From assembly GCF_016127315.1 (NCBI RefSeq), contig NZ_CP065997.1:3968001-4032000 (forward strand): a stretch of 64,000 nucleotides of DNA. Direction: 5' to 3'. Every line of letters begins with the position of its first letter. The stretch's first letter is position 1. Below, one piece after another: positions 8,185-19,547 of the stretch. The notes beneath the pieces are model-generated. The model searched no databases. It saw only the letters and a program-made list of their open reading frames with translations, and was not told where the DNA came from. The translations under genes were made by a program, and so were the position numbers. This DNA is from Achromobacter deleyi. Lineage in GTDB: Bacteria > Pseudomonadota > Gammaproteobacteria > Burkholderiales > Burkholderiaceae_B.

Positions 8185-9654
8185 ATGACGGATTTCGATC
8201 TGACCTTGCACAACGGCCGTATCGTCACGGCCGACGCCGATTTCGTCGGCGACATCGGCATCGTGGACGGCGCCATCGCCGCGATCGCGGCGACGCTGCC
8301 GGCGGGCCGCCGCGCCATCGACGCGGCCGGCCGGCTGGTCATGCCGGGCGGCATCGACAGCCACTGCCACGTGGAACAGCTGTCCAGCATGGGCGTGCTG
8401 TGCGCCGACGACTGGCACACCGCCTCGATCTCGGCGGCCCACGGCGGCAACACCACCATCGTGCCGTTCGCGGCGCAGCATCGCGGCCAGTCGCTGCGCC
8501 AGGTCGCCGACGCCTACGCCGCCTCGGCCGCCGAGAAATCGGTGATCGACTACAGCTACCACCTGATCATCTCGGACCCCACGCCCGACACGCTCAACCG
8601 CGACCTGCCCGAGCTGATCCGCGCCGGCATCACCTCGTTCAAGGTCTTCATGACCTACGACAAGCTCAAGCTGGACGACCGCCAGCTGCTGGACGTGTTC
8701 GCCATCGCCGCGCGCGAGGGCGCGTTGCCGATGGTGCATGCCGAGAACAACGACGTCATCAGCTGGATCGCGCGCCACCTGCTGGCGGCCGGCCACACCG
8801 CGCCCAAGTACCACGCCGTCAGCCACGATCCGATCGCGGAAAACGAGGCTACCCAGCGCGCCATCAGCCTGGCCGCGGTGCTGGAAGTGCCGGTGCTGAT
8901 CGTGCACGTTTCAACCCAGGGCGGCGCGCAGGCGATCCACGCCGCGCAGACGCTGGGCGCGCCGGTGTACGGCGAGACCTGCCCGCACTACCTGCTGCTG
9001 ACCGCCGATGACATCGACATCCCGGGCGTCGAGGGCGCCAAGTTCTGCTGCAGCCCGCCGCCGCGCGACCCGGTGTCGCAGCAGGCGCTGTGGCAAAGCC
9101 TGGACAGCGGCACGCTGGCGCTGCTGTCGTCCGACCACGCGCCGTATCGCTACGACGAATCCGGCAAGCTGCCGGCCGGCGACGCCACCACCTTCAAGCA
9201 GATCGCCAACGGCCTGCCGGGCCTGGAAGTGCGCATGCCGCTGCTGTTTTCCGAAGGCGTGCGCAGCGGCCGCCTGACGCTGCAGCAGTTCGTGGCGCTG
9301 ACCTCGACCAACCACGCCCGCATGTACGGCCTGTACCCGAAGAAGGGCACGCTGGCGGTGGGCGCGGACGCCGACATCGCGATCTGGGATCCGGAAAAGA
9401 CCGTGACCCTGCGCGCCGCCGACCTGCACGACGCGGTCGGCTACACCCCCTATGAAGGCCGCCAGGTCACCGGCTGGCCCACCACGGTGATCAGCCGCGG
9501 CGAGGTGATCGTGGACGACGGCGTGCTGCGCGCCGAACGCGGCCGCGGCCAGTTCATCGCCCGCGGCCTGCCCGCCCCGCTGCAGAAGGCGCGCGAGATC
9601 AGCCCGCGCGCCGCCTTGCTGCGCAAGATTTTCCCGGCCGTGATCGAGTCCTGA
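8185..9654 (+). CDS. D-hydantoinase / dihydropyrimidinase
   Basis: 489-residue cyclic amidohydrolase of the dihydropyrimidinase/D-hydantoinase family, which opens hydantoins or dihydropyrimidines to N-carbamoyl amino acids. The full binuclear metal site is visible: H60 and H62 (GGIDSHCH), the carboxylated lysine K153 (SFKVFMTYDK), H185 (MVHAEN), H241 (IVHVST) and D317 (SSDHAPY). Neighbours decide the role: an N-carbamoyl-D-amino-acid hydrolase follows 49 bases later and a hydantoin racemase lies nearby, so hydantoin is more likely than uracil. Start at 8185 (MTDFDLTLHNGR); the ribosome site is weak. Confidence 0.93.
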   Translation: MTDFDLTLHNGRIVTADADFVGDIGIVDGAIAAIAATLPAGRRAIDAAGRLVMPGGIDSHCHVEQLSSMGVLCADDWHTASISAAHGGNTTIVPFAAQHRGQSLRQVADAYAASAAEKSVIDYSYHLIISDPTPDTLNRDLPELIRAGITSFKVFMTYDKLKLDDRQLLDVFAIAAREGALPMVHAENNDVISWIARHLLAAGHTAPKYHAVSHDPIAENEATQRAISLAAVLEVPVLIVHVSTQGGAQAIHAAQTLGAPVYGETCPHYLLLTADDIDIPGVEGAKFCCSPPPRDPVSQQALWQSLDSGTLALLSSDHAPYRYDESGKLPAGDATTFKQIANGLPGLEVRMPLLFSEGVRSGRLTLQQFVALTSTNHARMYGLYPKKGTLAVGADADIAIWDPEKTVTLRAADLHDAVGYTPYEGRQVTGWPTTVISRGEVIVDDGVLRAERGRGQFIARGLPAPLQKAREISPRAALLRKIFPAVIES

Positions 9655-9703
9655 GCGACACGGCCCTCAACGCATAGCGATAGAACCCCCGGAGACTGAC
9701 ATC

Positions 9704-10663
9704 GTGAGCAACGCAACCCATGCGCGCAAAATGGACCTCGCGGTCGCCCAGATGGGCGCCGTCAACCTGGCCGACACCCGCGCGGTGGTGGTCCGCCGCC
9801 TCGTCGAGATGATGCGCGAAGCCGCGGCCCGCAAGGCGGAGTTCGTGGTCTTTCCCGAACTGGCGCTGACCACCTTCTTCCCGCGCTACTGGATGGAAGA
9901 CGCCGAGGCGGTCGATCGCTTCTTTGAAAAGAGCATGCCCAACGCCGACGTGCAGCCGCTGTTCGACACCGCGCGCGAGCTCGGCATCGGCTTCTACCTG
10001 GGCTACGCCGAGCTGACCCCGGAAGGGCGCCAGTTCAACACCGCCATCCTGGTGGACCGCCAGGCCAGGATCATCGGCAAGTACCGCAAGATCCACCTGC
10101 CCGGCCATTCCGACCACAAACCCGAGGCGCCGTTCCAGCACCTGGAGAAGAAGTTCTTCGAAGTCGGCGACCTGGGTTTCGGCGTGTGGGAAACCAACGA
10201 CGTCAAGATCGGCATGTGCCTGTGCAACGACCGCCGCTGGCCCGAGACCTACCGCGTGATGTCGCTGCAAAGCGCCGAGCTGATCGTGCTGGGCTACAAC
10301 ACGCCGTCGCTGAACATCCACTGGAACGAGCCGGCGCACCTGCGCACCACCACGCACGAGATCGTGCTGCAGGCCAGCGCCTACCAGAACGCGGTGTGGG
10401 TCGCCGCCGCCGCCAAGTGCGGCCACGAGGACGGCCACCACATGATCGGCAGCTCGATGATCGTGGCCCCGTCGGGCGAGATCGTGGCCCGCTCCAGCGG
10501 CGAGGAAGACGAAGTCATCACCGCCCGCATCGACCTGGGCATGGGCCAGACCTTCCGCGACCACGTCTTCAACTTCGCCAAGCACCGCAGCCCGCAGCAC
10601 TACAAGCTGATCATCGAGCGCACCGGCGCCGGCGAACCGCTGCCCGTGGCGGAAATCGACTAA
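9704..10663 (+). CDS. N-carbamoyl-D-amino-acid hydrolase
   Basis: 319-residue nitrilase-superfamily enzyme. Converts N-carbamoyl-D-amino acids to D-amino acids, CO2 and ammonia. Catalytic triad visible: E52 (VFPELALT), K129 (KYRKIHLPG) and C174 (CNDRRWPE). The CNDRRWPE signature and the His-rich HLPGHSDHKPEAPFQHLEKKF segment match the D-carbamoylase group (about 304 residues), rather than beta-ureidopropionase. GTG start with GGAGA nine bases upstream. Completes the hydantoin pathway with the preceding hydantoinase. Confidence 0.92.
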   Translation: MSNATHARKMDLAVAQMGAVNLADTRAVVVRRLVEMMREAAARKAEFVVFPELALTTFFPRYWMEDAEAVDRFFEKSMPNADVQPLFDTARELGIGFYLGYAELTPEGRQFNTAILVDRQARIIGKYRKIHLPGHSDHKPEAPFQHLEKKFFEVGDLGFGVWETNDVKIGMCLCNDRRWPETYRVMSLQSAELIVLGYNTPSLNIHWNEPAHLRTTTHEIVLQASAYQNAVWVAAAAKCGHEDGHHMIGSSMIVAPSGEIVARSSGEEDEVITARIDLGMGQTFRDHVFNFAKHRSPQHYKLIIERTGAGEPLPVAEID

Positions 10664-11622
10664 GCCCGCTTGAGGATTGCCTGCGTCATCGCGGGCAATT
10701 CCTTTTTGACGATCTGGGAAAACTGCGTCAGGAAGGCCTTGGCGATGGACGGGGGCGGCTCGATCCGGGAATGAGACACGTACACGAACAGCGGAATCGC
10801 CGGCTCGATGCGGCGCACCACCAGCCCGTGCATCAGCGCGTCCGTCAGGCCATACGAGTCCACCAGCGCCACGCCGACGCCCTGGCGCACGAACGAGCAC
10901 GCCGTCTGCGACGAGCGCACCTCGATCGCCGGGGCCAGGATGTCGTGGCCCTGCGGGTCGAGATGCGCGCAAAGCGTCTCGCCCAGCGGCGTGTCGCGGC
11001 TGTAGCCCACCAGCATCTCGCCGGCCAGCATGCCCGGCTGGATCACGCTTTCGCGCGCCAGGCGGTGGCCCGCCGGCAGCACGCAGACGATTTCGCCCTG
11101 CGCCAGCTCGGTGGTGATCAGGTTGGGATGTTCCGGCTTGAAGATGGAGATGGCGATGTCGGCGTAGCCCAGCAGCAGCTGCGGCAGCAGCGCGTCCATG
11201 CCCAGCGGCCGGTAGCGGATGCGCACGCCGGGGTTGCGGGCGCAGAACTTCGCCGTCGCCGCCGGGATCAACCACTCGCCGAAGCTGGGGCTGGACACCA
11301 CGCTGACCAGGCCGCCGCCATGGCCGGCCAGGCCCGCGGCCATGTCGTTCAGGCGGTTGACGCCGGCCTGGATCGATTCCACTTCCTGGAACAGCTTGCG
11401 CGCTTCCTTGGTCGGATGCAGGCGGCCCTTGAAACGCTCGAACAGCGCATAGCCCAGGCGCAGTTCGATCGACGCCAGCACCCGGCTGATGGCGGGCTGG
11501 GTCACGTGCAGCAGCCGCCCGGCCGCGCTCAACGAGCCCGTGATCATGATGGCGTGGAATACCTCGATCTGGCGCAGATTCAACGGCGCGGAAGACCGGA
11601 CCTTTCCGGGTAATTCAGACAT
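10660..11622 (-). CDS. LysR-family regulator of the hydantoin cluster
   Basis: 320 residues. N-terminal winged HTH (NLRQIEVFHAIMITGSLSAAGRLLHVTQPAISRVLASIE) and a substrate-binding co-inducer domain. It resembles the NocR/OccR-like amino-acid-responsive branch. The stop overlaps the carbamoylase stop by 3 bases in convergent orientation. It is divergent from the racemase gene (78 bases between starts), so it probably controls the racemase and perhaps the whole hydantoin cluster; inducer likely a hydantoin or carbamoyl amino acid (inference). Confidence 0.92.
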   Translation of the reverse strand: MSELPGKVRSSAPLNLRQIEVFHAIMITGSLSAAGRLLHVTQPAISRVLASIELRLGYALFERFKGRLHPTKEARKLFQEVESIQAGVNRLNDMAAGLAGHGGGLVSVVSSPSFGEWLIPAATAKFCARNPGVRIRYRPLGMDALLPQLLLGYADIAISIFKPEHPNLITTELAQGEIVCVLPAGHRLARESVIQPGMLAGEMLVGYSRDTPLGETLCAHLDPQGHDILAPAIEVRSSQTACSFVRQGVGVALVDSYGLTDALMHGLVVRRIEPAIPLFVYVSHSRIEPPPSIAKAFLTQFSQIVKKELPAMTQAILKRA

Positions 11623-11700
11623 GCTGCGTGATTTCCTCTTGACCTGGGCGAGGCTCGGATGCTTCCCGGCCCGCCTCTACTGCAAGGATTCTACTCAATC

Positions 11701-12360
11701 GTGCCCAACGCCCGCATTCTCCTCGTAAACCCGAATTCCCTGGACAAAGTGACCGAGGCCATCGGCCGCGCCGTCCAGCCGTTCGGCCATCTGCCGCTGG
11801 ATTTCCGCTGCCTGACGTCCACCGGCGGGCCGGCCGGCATCCAGAACCAGGCCGAGGCCGACGCCAGCATCGCGCCCATGGCCGAGCTGGTGCGGCGCGA
11901 GGCGGCCGCCGCCGACGCCGTCATCGTGGCCTGCTTCAGCGATCCGGGGCTGCACGGCCTGCGCGACCTGGCGCCGGTGCCCGTGCTGGGTATCGGCGAG
12001 TGTTCGGTGCTGACGGCCATGAGCATCGGCGCCCGCGTCGGCGTCATCGCCATCGCCGGCGCCGCCATCCCGCGCCACCTGCGCTACTTCCGCGCGATGG
12101 GCGTGGCCGACCGCATCTGCGGCGAACTGGCGCTGGACCTGCGCGTCAGCGACCTGGCCGACGCCGAACTGGCGTTCCAGCGCATGGCGGCGGTGGGCAG
12201 GACCCTGCGCGACGCCCATGGCGCCGACGTGCTCATCATGGGGTGCGCCGGCATGGCGGACCTGCGCGCGCGGCTGGAAGAGGCCTGCGGCCTGCCCGTG
12301 GTAGAGCCGACCCAGGCCGCCGTGGCCATGGCGGTCGGGCGGATCTTCGGCCGCGCCTGA
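11701..12360 (+). CDS. Hydantoin racemase (Asp/Glu racemase superfamily)
   Basis: 219 residues from GTG 11701 (VPNARILLVNPNS), a few residues shorter than typical hydantoin racemases. Two catalytic cysteines sit where the family has them: C78 (VACFSDPG) and C182 (MGCAGM). They act as the general acid/base pair that interconverts L- and D-5-substituted hydantoins. An ATG at 11659 is in frame, but homology begins at 11701. With the D-specific hydantoinase and carbamoylase upstream, it would let both hydantoin enantiomers flow to D-amino acids. Confidence 0.9.
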   Translation: MPNARILLVNPNSLDKVTEAIGRAVQPFGHLPLDFRCLTSTGGPAGIQNQAEADASIAPMAELVRREAAAADAVIVACFSDPGLHGLRDLAPVPVLGIGECSVLTAMSIGARVGVIAIAGAAIPRHLRYFRAMGVADRICGELALDLRVSDLADAELAFQRMAAVGRTLRDAHGADVLIMGCAGMADLRARLEEACGLPVVEPTQAAVAMAVGRIFGRA

Positions 12361-12382
12361 ACGGCCCCGGGGGCGGCAGGGC

Positions 12383-12420
12383 ATCGGCCATGCCGGCGCC
12401 ATGGCGCCCGCATGGCCGAT
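12383..12420. terminator. 38-bp near-perfect palindrome at a convergent junction
   Basis: Outer 11-bp arms ATCGGCCATGC (12383-12393) and GCATGGCCGAT (12410-12420) enclose an inner GGCGCC-AT-GGCGCC, with only one C-C mismatch between them. It lies between the racemase stop (12360) and the ABC ATPase stop (12427). Probably a bidirectional terminator or mRNA 3' end; U-tracts are short. Confidence 0.55.
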
Positions 12421-12426
12421 TTGGCG

Positions 12427-14187
<1,761 letters not shown>

Positions 14188-14199
14188 GGAAAGTCTCCG

Positions 14200-15654
14200 T
14201 CAGGCGCGGCTGGGAAAGACGCGCGGTGACATGGCGTCGATGTCGCGGCCGGCGTAGTCGCGCTGCGCCACGGTCGCGATGGTCTGCGCCTGGGCGCGTT
14301 CCACTTCCTGCATGGCGCGTTCGATGTCGATGGTCAGCAGCTTGCCGTCCTTGACCACCTGGGCGCCGTCCACGTAGACGTCGCGGATGGCGCGGTCGCC
14401 GGCCGAGTAGATCAGGCTGCGCAGCGGCTCGCGGCCGGGGCGCATGTACGGATGCGACAGGTCGACCAGCGAGAAGTCGGCCTTGCCGCCGACCGCGATG
14501 CGGCCGATGTCGTCGCGGCCCAGCATGCGGGCGCCGTTGATGGTGGCGGCGTTGAACACTTCCTCGGTGGAGGCGGCGCGGAAGTGGCCGGCCTGCAGGC
14601 GGGCCACGTAGCAGGCCAGCCGCATTTCATCGAGCATGTTGTGCGGGAAGGTATCGGTGCCGATGCCGACGTTGATGCCAGCGCGCAGGTAGCGGCCCAG
14701 GAAGCTCAACGCGATGCCGCGCCGCACGAACACCGTGGGACAGTGCGCCACGTGCGCGCCCGAGCGTTGCAGCAGGCCGAAGTCGTCGGCATGCGGCCAG
14801 TACAGCGCGCGGTGGTCGTTCAGGAAGATGCCGTGGCCTATGATGAGGTCGCCATCCAGCAGGCCCTGGTCATCGAGCCATTCGATCGGCGTGCGGCCAT
14901 GGCGGCGCGTCATCTCCGAGAACTCGACCACGCTCTGCGCGGCGTGGATCTGCATCGGGATGCCCAGGCGGCGCGCGGCTTGCTGCGCTTCCCTGAGCAG
15001 TTCGGGCGAGCAGGTGTCGACCTGCGACGGGCACAGCATGGCGCCCAGGCGGCCGCTGGGGTGGTTGATGGCGCTGTCGGCCACGGCCAGGGCGGCCTCG
15101 AACGACTTCTGCGCCGCCGCCTCGTCCCAGGTGTATTCGACCGAATGGCCGTCCGTTGTGCGCCAGGCGGCCGAGCGGAACATCGGGCCCAGCACTCCGC
15201 GGATGCCGGCCGCCGCCACCACGTCGGCCCAGCCGGGGCGCGGCAGCGACATGTCGACGAAGGTGGTCACGCCGCTCAGCAGCATCTCGGCCATCGCCAC
15301 CTGGTTGGAATACTGCGCCGTCTCGATGCCCGAGCGGAACACCGGCATGTATTCGTACAGGGAACTCTGGCCCAGCTTGTCGCTGCCCAGCTCTTCCAGC
15401 AGGCCGCGGTTGCCGGGCTCGGAAGAGGGGTGGCTGTGGACGTTCACCAGGCCCGGCATCGCCATCAGGCCGTTGCCGGCCACGACCCGGTCGGCCGGCC
15501 CGGCGTAGCCCGTGCCGGCGTGGATCACGGTGTCGCCGCGCATCACCAGGTCGGCGTTCTCGATATAGACGTGCGAGCCCAGCGCCTCGTCCCAGGCCAC
15601 CAGGGTGGCAAGGTTCTTGAAATGGGTGATGCTGGCTTGATTGGTGTCGCTCAC
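14200..15654 (-). CDS. Amidohydrolase (SsnA/TrzA-type) inside the ABC operon
   Basis: 484 residues from GTG 15654. Subtype-III metal-dependent amidohydrolase: H73 and H75 (NVHSHP), H237 (QIHAAQ), H274 (IGHGIF) and D334 (GTDTFPHNM). In related deaminases such as MtaD the third His is followed three residues later by a catalytic Glu; here that position is Gln (Q240), so deamination is not assured. A hydrolase of cyclic amides, ureas or triazine-like compounds is possible. It lies between the solute-binding protein and the ATPase, so its substrate is probably the imported compound. Confidence 0.85.
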   Translation of the reverse strand: MSDTNQASITHFKNLATLVAWDEALGSHVYIENADLVMRGDTVIHAGTGYAGPADRVVAGNGLMAMPGLVNVHSHPSSEPGNRGLLEELGSDKLGQSSLYEYMPVFRSGIETAQYSNQVAMAEMLLSGVTTFVDMSLPRPGWADVVAAAGIRGVLGPMFRSAAWRTTDGHSVEYTWDEAAAQKSFEAALAVADSAINHPSGRLGAMLCPSQVDTCSPELLREAQQAARRLGIPMQIHAAQSVVEFSEMTRRHGRTPIEWLDDQGLLDGDLIIGHGIFLNDHRALYWPHADDFGLLQRSGAHVAHCPTVFVRRGIALSFLGRYLRAGINVGIGTDTFPHNMLDEMRLACYVARLQAGHFRAASTEEVFNAATINGARMLGRDDIGRIAVGGKADFSLVDLSHPYMRPGREPLRSLIYSAGDRAIRDVYVDGAQVVKDGKLLTIDIERAMQEVERAQAQTIATVAQRDYAGRDIDAMSPRVFPSRA

Positions 15655-15722
15655 GGGAGACTCTCTGTGCTGCGGAATCAGGGGAAAGGCGGCGCGGCGG
15701 AAGCCGCGCCGCCCGATGCGGC

Positions 15723-17300
15723 TTACTTCAACTCGATGTCCAGGCCCTTGTAGGCGGCGGCGCCGAAGATGCCGTGCGCGCGCATCGGCTTCAGGCGCGG
15801 CCCGCCCACCAGGTACAGCGAGTCGTGGTACAGCGGAATCCACGCCACGCCGTCGGAGATCTTGGTCAGCGCCTTGGACAGGATGGCGTCGCCGGTCTTG
15901 GCGTCCAGCGCCTCGCTGCCCTCGGCCAGCCAGCGGTCGGTGTCGGCGTCCTTCCAGTTCATGCGGTTCGGGGTCGGGATGCTGCTGGACAGGAAGTAGC
16001 TGTTGAGCGCCTCGCCCGTGCTCATGTAGCCGAAGCTCATGCTGAATTCATCGAATTCCTGCGTGGCCAGCTTGCCCCAGGCCGAGGTCGAATCGAACAG
16101 CTGCACGCGCAGGTCCGCGCCGACCTTCTTCATGTCGCCCTGCACGGCTTCCATGATGTCCTTCCAGTAGCCGGTGATGCCGTAGTGCAGCAGCGACAGC
16201 TTTTGGCCGTCCTTGTAGCGGTAGCCGTCCTTGCCCATCTTCCAGCCGGCCTCGTCCAGCAGCTTGTTGGCGGCGGCGGGGTCGTAGCGGTAGGCGTCGT
16301 TGGCGCCGGCCGGCGTGCTGGTGGCCAGCATGCTGGTGGCGGGCACGGCTTCGCCGAAGGTGATGGCCTCGGTCAGCGCCTTGCGGTTGATCGCCAGGTT
16401 GAGGGCGCGGCGCACGTTCACGTCCGTCAGCATCGGCTTGTCGATCTTGAAGCCCAGGAAGAAGGTCCAGTAGAACGGGTCCGCCTTGCTGACGAACAGG
16501 CGCTTGTCGGCCTTCAGGTCCTTGATGGCCCACTGCGGCAGGTAGCGCGACAGGTCGGCCTGGCCGCTCTGCAGCGCGGTCAGGCGGGTGCTTTCCTCGG
16601 GCACGATCTTCCAGATGATCTTGTCGACCTTGGGCGTCGGGTCCTTGTAGATCGCCGGGCCCCATTTGTAGCCGGCGTGGCGGGTCAGCACCACTTCATT
16701 GCGCGGCGACCAGCTCTGGAAGCAGTACGGGCCGGTGCCGTCGAAGGCCTTGACGCCGTAGTCCTGGCCCAGCGCCTTGACCTGCTCGATGTTGATGACC
16801 GAGTGCATGTAGTGCGCCATCTGCTGCAGCAGCTCGTTGTAGGGCTTCTTCAGCTTGTAGACCACGGTGACGTCGTCCGGCGCGGTGATGCTGTCGACCG
16901 GGCCGGCGCGCCAGCGCTCCAGGCCCTTGGTTTCCGGGTCCAGCCAGCGGGTGTAGCTGGCCACCACGTCCTTGGCGGTCATCTTGCGGCCGCTGCAGAA
17001 GGTGACGTCGTCGCGCAGGTTGAAGGTGTAGGTCAGGCCGTCGGGCGAGACGGTCCAGCTCTTGGCCAGCGCCGGCACCGGCGTCTTCATGTCGTAGTCC
17101 AGGCCCACCATGGTGTCGGCGGCCATGAACAGCACCTCGGCCGCGCCGCGCGCGGTGGTGCGGTGCGGGTCGTACTTGTCGGTGTCCAGCTCGCGCAGGA
17201 TCAGGACGGTCTTCTCGGCCTGCGCCAGCGCCGGCGCGGGCGCGGCCAGCAGGCAGGTCAAGGCCAGCGGCGCGAGGGCCAGTCCCTGGATGATCTTCAT
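15723..17300 (-). CDS. Periplasmic peptide/nickel-type solute-binding protein
   Basis: 525 residues; SBP_bac_5 family. Sec signal peptide (MKIIQGLALAPLALTCLLAA, cleavage near ALA-QAEKT). The mature protein shows the family pattern VSPDGLTYTFNLRDDVTFCSGRKMTAKDVVASYTRWLDP and GTGPYCFQSW. Captures a peptide-like or heterocyclic ligand in the periplasm and delivers it to the two permeases encoded just upstream. Ligand not deducible from sequence; linkage to hydantoin genes and an amidohydrolase suggests a hydantoin, ureido compound or dipeptide (inference). Confidence 0.93.
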   Translation of the reverse strand: MKIIQGLALAPLALTCLLAAPAPALAQAEKTVLILRELDTDKYDPHRTTARGAAEVLFMAADTMVGLDYDMKTPVPALAKSWTVSPDGLTYTFNLRDDVTFCSGRKMTAKDVVASYTRWLDPETKGLERWRAGPVDSITAPDDVTVVYKLKKPYNELLQQMAHYMHSVINIEQVKALGQDYGVKAFDGTGPYCFQSWSPRNEVVLTRHAGYKWGPAIYKDPTPKVDKIIWKIVPEESTRLTALQSGQADLSRYLPQWAIKDLKADKRLFVSKADPFYWTFFLGFKIDKPMLTDVNVRRALNLAINRKALTEAITFGEAVPATSMLATSTPAGANDAYRYDPAAANKLLDEAGWKMGKDGYRYKDGQKLSLLHYGITGYWKDIMEAVQGDMKKVGADLRVQLFDSTSAWGKLATQEFDEFSMSFGYMSTGEALNSYFLSSSIPTPNRMNWKDADTDRWLAEGSEALDAKTGDAILSKALTKISDGVAWIPLYHDSLYLVGGPRLKPMRAHGIFGAAAYKGLDIELK

Positions 17301-17349
17301 GATGTGGTTTCCCCTGTATGGTTTGTGGTGTGGTCGGGCGTGCCGCGGT

Positions 17350-18255
17350 TCAGAACCGCAGCTTGGGATCGAGCGCGTCGCGCAGGCTGTCGCCCAGCAG
17401 GTTGAAGGCAAGCACGATGAAGAAGATGGTCATCGTGGGAATGGTCGAGATGTGCGGGAAGATCTGCAGGAACTTGCGGCCGTCGGCGGCCATGCTGCCC
17501 AGTTCGGCGAAGGGCGGCTGCGGCCCCAGGCCCAGGAACGACAGCACCGAGCCCAGCAGGATGGTGTGGCCCAGCTGCAGGGTGGCGTAGATCATCAGCA
17601 TCGACGAGCAGTTCGGCAGCAGGTAGCGCGTGATCAGGTAGAAGTTGCCGAAGCCCATGGCGTGGCCGGCTTCCATGTATTCCTGCTTCATCACCACCAT
17701 GGCCGAGCCGCGTGCGATGCGCGCCATGCCGGGAATCGCCGAAATCCCCAGCGCCAGCACCATGCTGGTGGTGCCCGGGCCCATCAGCGCCGACAGGCTC
17801 AGGCCGAACAGGATCGCCGGGAACGACAGCAGCACGTCGACCACGCGCATGATGACGCCTTCCAGCGGGCGGTAGTAGGCGGCCAGGATGCCGAGCAGGG
17901 CGCCCAGGCCCGAGCCGCCGATCACCGCCAGCACGCTCAGCATCAGCGTGGCGCGGATGCCGTAGATCACGCGCGACAGGATGTCGCGGCCCTGCACGTC
18001 GGTGCCCAGCAGGTAGCTGATGCCATCGGCCGAGGTCCAGCCCGGCGCCTTGCGGGCGATGGCCATGTTGGTGGAATACGGATCGTGCGGCGCCAGCCAG
18101 GGCGCGAACAGCGCCACCAGCACGATCGCGATCACCGCCAGCAGCGACAGCAGCAGGATCGGATCGCGGCGCAGGCGCGACGCGATGCGCGCCAGCGGCG
18201 TGGCCATGGCCTGGGGCGGCAGCCCGCCCATCGAGGAAGTGGTGCCTGCGCTCAT
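17350..18255 (-). CDS. ABC permease, DppC-like
   Basis: 301 residues, six predicted membrane helices. N-terminal OppC_N segment (RIASRLRRDPILLLSLLAVIA) with a periplasmic PHDPYSTN region, and the BPD_transp_1 coupling helix EYMEAGHAMGFGNFYLITRYLLPN (EAA loop). Forms the second half of the inner-membrane channel. Its ATG overlaps the stop of the DppB-like gene by four bases (ATGA), so translation is coupled. Confidence 0.94.
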   Translation of the reverse strand: MSAGTTSSMGGLPPQAMATPLARIASRLRRDPILLLSLLAVIAIVLVALFAPWLAPHDPYSTNMAIARKAPGWTSADGISYLLGTDVQGRDILSRVIYGIRATLMLSVLAVIGGSGLGALLGILAAYYRPLEGVIMRVVDVLLSFPAILFGLSLSALMGPGTTSMVLALGISAIPGMARIARGSAMVVMKQEYMEAGHAMGFGNFYLITRYLLPNCSSMLMIYATLQLGHTILLGSVLSFLGLGPQPPFAELGSMAADGRKFLQIFPHISTIPTMTIFFIVLAFNLLGDSLRDALDPKLRF

Positions 18256-19190
18256 GATTTGTTGCCTCGCGGATCCAGGTAGCCGTAGAGCAGATCCACG
18301 ATCAGGTTGATGAGGATGAAGCCCAGCGCGGTCACCAGGATCGCGCCCTGGGCCAGCGGGAAGTCGCCGGCGAAGATGGCGCCGACCGCCATGCGGCCCA
18401 CGCCCGGCCAGGAATAGATCTGCTCGGTGACCACCGCGCCGCCCAGCAGGTTGCCCACCTGCAGGCCCACCAGCGTCACGATCGGCAGCAGCGCGTTGCG
18501 CAGGGCGTGGCGCAGCAGCACGCGGCCTTCGCCGGCGCCCTTGGCGCGCGCGGTGCGCACATAGTCGCCGCTGAGGGTCTCGATCACGGCGGTGCGGGTG
18601 ATGCGCGCCACCGGTCCGATCAGCACCGATCCCAGCGTCAGCGCGGGCAACGCCAGCGATTGCAGGCCGGCCAGGGTCCAGATCGGGCCGTTGCGGCCGA
18701 TGTACGGCAGGATGCCGGCGCCGCCGATGTGCTGCACCAGCAGCAGGCCGACCCAGAACACCGGCAACGACACGCCCACGACCGACAGCGTCATGACGAA
18801 GCGGTCGGTCAGCTTGCCGCGGCGGTAGGCCGCCAGCGTGCCCAGCAGGATCGCCAGCGGGATCGACCAGACCACGCTGGCCAGCATCAGCTCGGCCGTC
18901 GCGCCGATGGTGCTGCCGATCTCGTCGATGACCGGCACGTTGGAGATCATCGAACGGCCCAGGTCCAGGTGCAGCAGGCGCCACACGTACAGGGACAGCT
19001 GCTGGACGATCGACTTGTCCAGGCCCAGTTCCTGGCGCACCTGCGCCAGTTCCTCGGCGGTGGCGGTGGGGCCGGCGATCACGGCGGCAGGGTCCGCCGG
19101 CGCGACCTGCAGGAGCACGAAGCACACCACCACCACGCCCAGCAGGACGGGCAGCGAGATCGTGAAGCGGTTGAGGATCTGGCGGATCAT
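18252..19190 (-). CDS. ABC permease, DppB-like (first gene of the importer operon)
   Basis: 312 residues. Starts MIRQILNRFTISLPVLLGVVVVCFVLLQVAPADP, the usual TM1 of DppB/OppB proteins, and has the EAA loop DYVRTARAKGAGEGRVLLRHALRNALLP, then PGVGRMAVGAIFAGDFPLAQG. Pairs with the DppC-like permease. As the 5'-most gene it probably sits behind the operon promoter in 19191-19552. Upstream in-frame starts lack homology. Confidence 0.94.
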   Translation of the reverse strand: MIRQILNRFTISLPVLLGVVVVCFVLLQVAPADPAAVIAGPTATAEELAQVRQELGLDKSIVQQLSLYVWRLLHLDLGRSMISNVPVIDEIGSTIGATAELMLASVVWSIPLAILLGTLAAYRRGKLTDRFVMTLSVVGVSLPVFWVGLLLVQHIGGAGILPYIGRNGPIWTLAGLQSLALPALTLGSVLIGPVARITRTAVIETLSGDYVRTARAKGAGEGRVLLRHALRNALLPIVTLVGLQVGNLLGGAVVTEQIYSWPGVGRMAVGAIFAGDFPLAQGAILVTALGFILINLIVDLLYGYLDPRGNKS

Positions 19191-19461
19191 GCGAGGCCCG
19201 CGCAAGTCATACGGGTTGGCTCGGTGCGCGGCCCGCAGGCGGGCCGTGGGGGGGAAAAGTGAATGGGTCTCGGCATGACACAACCTTGTCTCTGTGTACG
19301 TCCAGGTGCTGCGGTGGCCAAAGAATGCCAGCGCGCCCAGGCGCCGTGGACCCAGGGAAATCCACTATGGGAGGACTTGGTCGTGTTTCTCTGTTTCCAT
19401 GTCAACCGATTGAAAACAAAGGGGTATTTGATGTTTTGCCAACACCGGCGTTACGCCTGCG

Positions 19462-19476
19462 ATAACGGGGTGTTAT
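19462..19476. promoter_or_regulatory. LysR-type dyad ATAAC-N5-GTTAT
   Basis: A perfect 5-bp inverted repeat with 5-nt spacer, containing the T-N11-A core of LysR-type operators (and also fitting ATA-N9-TAT). It lies about 270 bases upstream of the importer operon start. The hydantoin-linked LysR protein is a candidate binder, but no second copy was found upstream of the racemase. Confidence 0.35.
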
Positions 19477-19518
19477 GACGCCTGCCTAAAGATTGATAGG
19501 GCGATCGACAGGGGGGCG

Positions 19519-19547
19519 ACGGCGGCGCCGCGAGCCGGCGCCGCCGT
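19519..19547 (-). terminator. Hairpin after the TonB-receptor gene
   Basis: Perfect 11-bp stem ACGGCGGCGCC/GGCGCCGCCGT with 7-nt loop, six bases downstream of the receptor stop (minus strand). It lacks a clear U-run, so it may be a terminator helped by other factors or a 3'-end stabiliser. Confidence 0.45.
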
